Source: Natronorubrum sediminis (GTDB taxonomy: Archaea; Halobacteriota; Halobacteria; Halobacteriales; Natrialbaceae). Taken from it: a DNA stretch of 64,000 nt. Under the pieces are notes generated by a model. That model was not told where the DNA came from and did no database searches. It worked only from the letters and a program-made list of their open reading frames with translations. The stretch covers positions 744,001-808,000 of the forward strand of contig NZ_FNWL01000001.1 of the NCBI RefSeq assembly GCF_900108095.1, read 5' to 3'. Made by a program: the position numbers and the translations under genes. The number at the start of each line of letters is the position of its first letter. Position 1 is the stretch's first letter. Shown one piece after another: positions 63,569 through 64,000 of the stretch.

Positions 63569-64000
63569 GCGTCACTCACCTCCAGAACGTGAACGGTTGC
63601 ACTCGCGACGGTGCCACCCGCGTTGTGCGCGAGGGCCGTCGTCGCGTCTTCGACGAACTCGCTGTTGGGGTGTTTGCCGGAGAGGAGCTTCGTGACCTCG
63701 GCGATCTGTGACGCGCCGGTCGCGCCTACCGGATGGCCCTTCGCTTTCAGCCCACCGGAGAGATTGATCGGCGTCTCGCCGTCGGCCGTCGTTCGCCCGT
63801 CTCGAGCGGCGGAGATTCCCTCGCCGATCTGGAAGAGGTCGAGCGACTCGATCGCGAGCACTTCCGCGATGGTGAAACAGTCGTGGACCTCGGCAAAATC
63901 GACGTCTGCGGGCCCGATTCCCGAATCGGCGTACGCCTCCTCGCCGGCGTTGCGGGCGGCAGGCGAACGCGCGAGGTACTCGCGATCGTGCAAGGCCATT
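63565..64000 (-). CDS. Thiolase, partial (C-terminal part)
   Basis: The C-terminal third of an SCP2-type thiolase/acetyl-CoA acetyltransferase that runs off the right edge. It contains EVHDCFTIAEVLAIESL (Cys/His region), NLSGGLKAKGHPVGATG with the conserved GHPxGATG active site, and ALAHNAGGTVASATV. The thiolase and the DUF35 protein form the thiolysis or condensation step beside the acyl-CoA genes in this region. The true start is outside the window. Confidence 0.93.
   Translation of the reverse strand, partial: MALHDREYLARSPAARNAGEEAYADSGIGPADVDFAEVHDCFTIAEVLAIESLDLFQIGEGISAARDGRTTADGETPINLSGGLKAKGHPVGATGASQIAEVTKLLSGKHPNSEFVEDATTALAHNAGGTVASATVHVLEVSDA

Overview
The window is chromosomal DNA from a halophilic archaeon (class Halobacteria, most like the Natrialbales). 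The evidence is high GC with very frequent CTCGAG-type words, strongly acidic proteins, TATA-like boxes about 25-35 bases ahead of starts with short or absent leaders, Tat signal peptides, a PGF-CTERM-type tail, bat-type HTH regulators, a CoxA-CoxC fusion, and deoxyhypusine synthase with aIF5A. I annotate 65 genes, one of them a pseudogene and one cut by the right edge. No rRNA, tRNA or CRISPR array was seen.

Layout. 0-9 kb: an AlkA-like DNA glycosylase, a Zn/Cd-type P1B ATPase behind a bat-type regulator, a membrane protein with an Asp-Thr repeat tail, and a Tat-exported PQQ beta-propeller protein with an Asp-rich stalk. 8-11.3 kb: a divergent fatty-acid oxidation pair (acyl-CoA dehydrogenase; 3-hydroxyacyl-CoA dehydrogenase/enoyl-CoA hydratase fusion). 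11-25 kb: a HAD phosphatase, a zinc-finger miniprotein, a second bat-type regulator, two MoeA paralogues (one fused to a binding-protein-like domain), a serine hydrolase, a GIDE-domain membrane protein, Hsp20 followed by an ABC1/UbiB kinase, a small export protein, deoxyhypusine synthase and a Tat-exported protein. 25-34.8 kb: a Nif3-like protein, CoxA-CoxC, an acetamidase/formamidase, a second GIDE-like protein, the aIF5A-ureohydrolase operon, a flavin-binding PNPOx-like protein and a glycosyltransferase.

35-42.3 kb has lower GC and looks accessory. It holds a divergently organised catabolic module: a short-chain dehydrogenase and an M20 amidohydrolase on the left, and a second M20 amidohydrolase, a 63-residue membrane peptide and an SSS symporter on the right. 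They share an AT-rich intergenic region with a perfect 10-base inverted repeat. Downstream are a lipoprotein and a decayed McrC restriction gene. 42-57 kb: a methyltransferase, a histidine kinase, an OsmC-like protein, a TM2 protein, two overlapping CPA2 antiporters with degenerate TrkA-N domains, a FilR1-type regulator with a palindromic operator, a DMT exporter, a creatininase-family amidohydrolase, an O-methyltransferase, a LysE exporter and an HD phosphohydrolase. 57-64 kb: the B12-binding subunit of methylmalonyl-CoA mutase with its MeaB GTPase, a BCCT transporter, NAD synthetase, and a DUF35 protein coupled to a thiolase that runs off the edge.

The themes are acyl-CoA oxidation (acyl-CoA dehydrogenase, HADH/ECH, thiolase/DUF35, MCM/MeaB), hypusination of aIF5A (DHS, aIF5A, ureohydrolase), molybdenum cofactor insertion, and ion and osmolyte control. 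The most unusual items are an apparent CTG start on the ABC1/UbiB kinase gene, two small membrane-protein genes of under 50 codons, the divergent M20/SDR/symporter module, and several clean palindromes at promoters.
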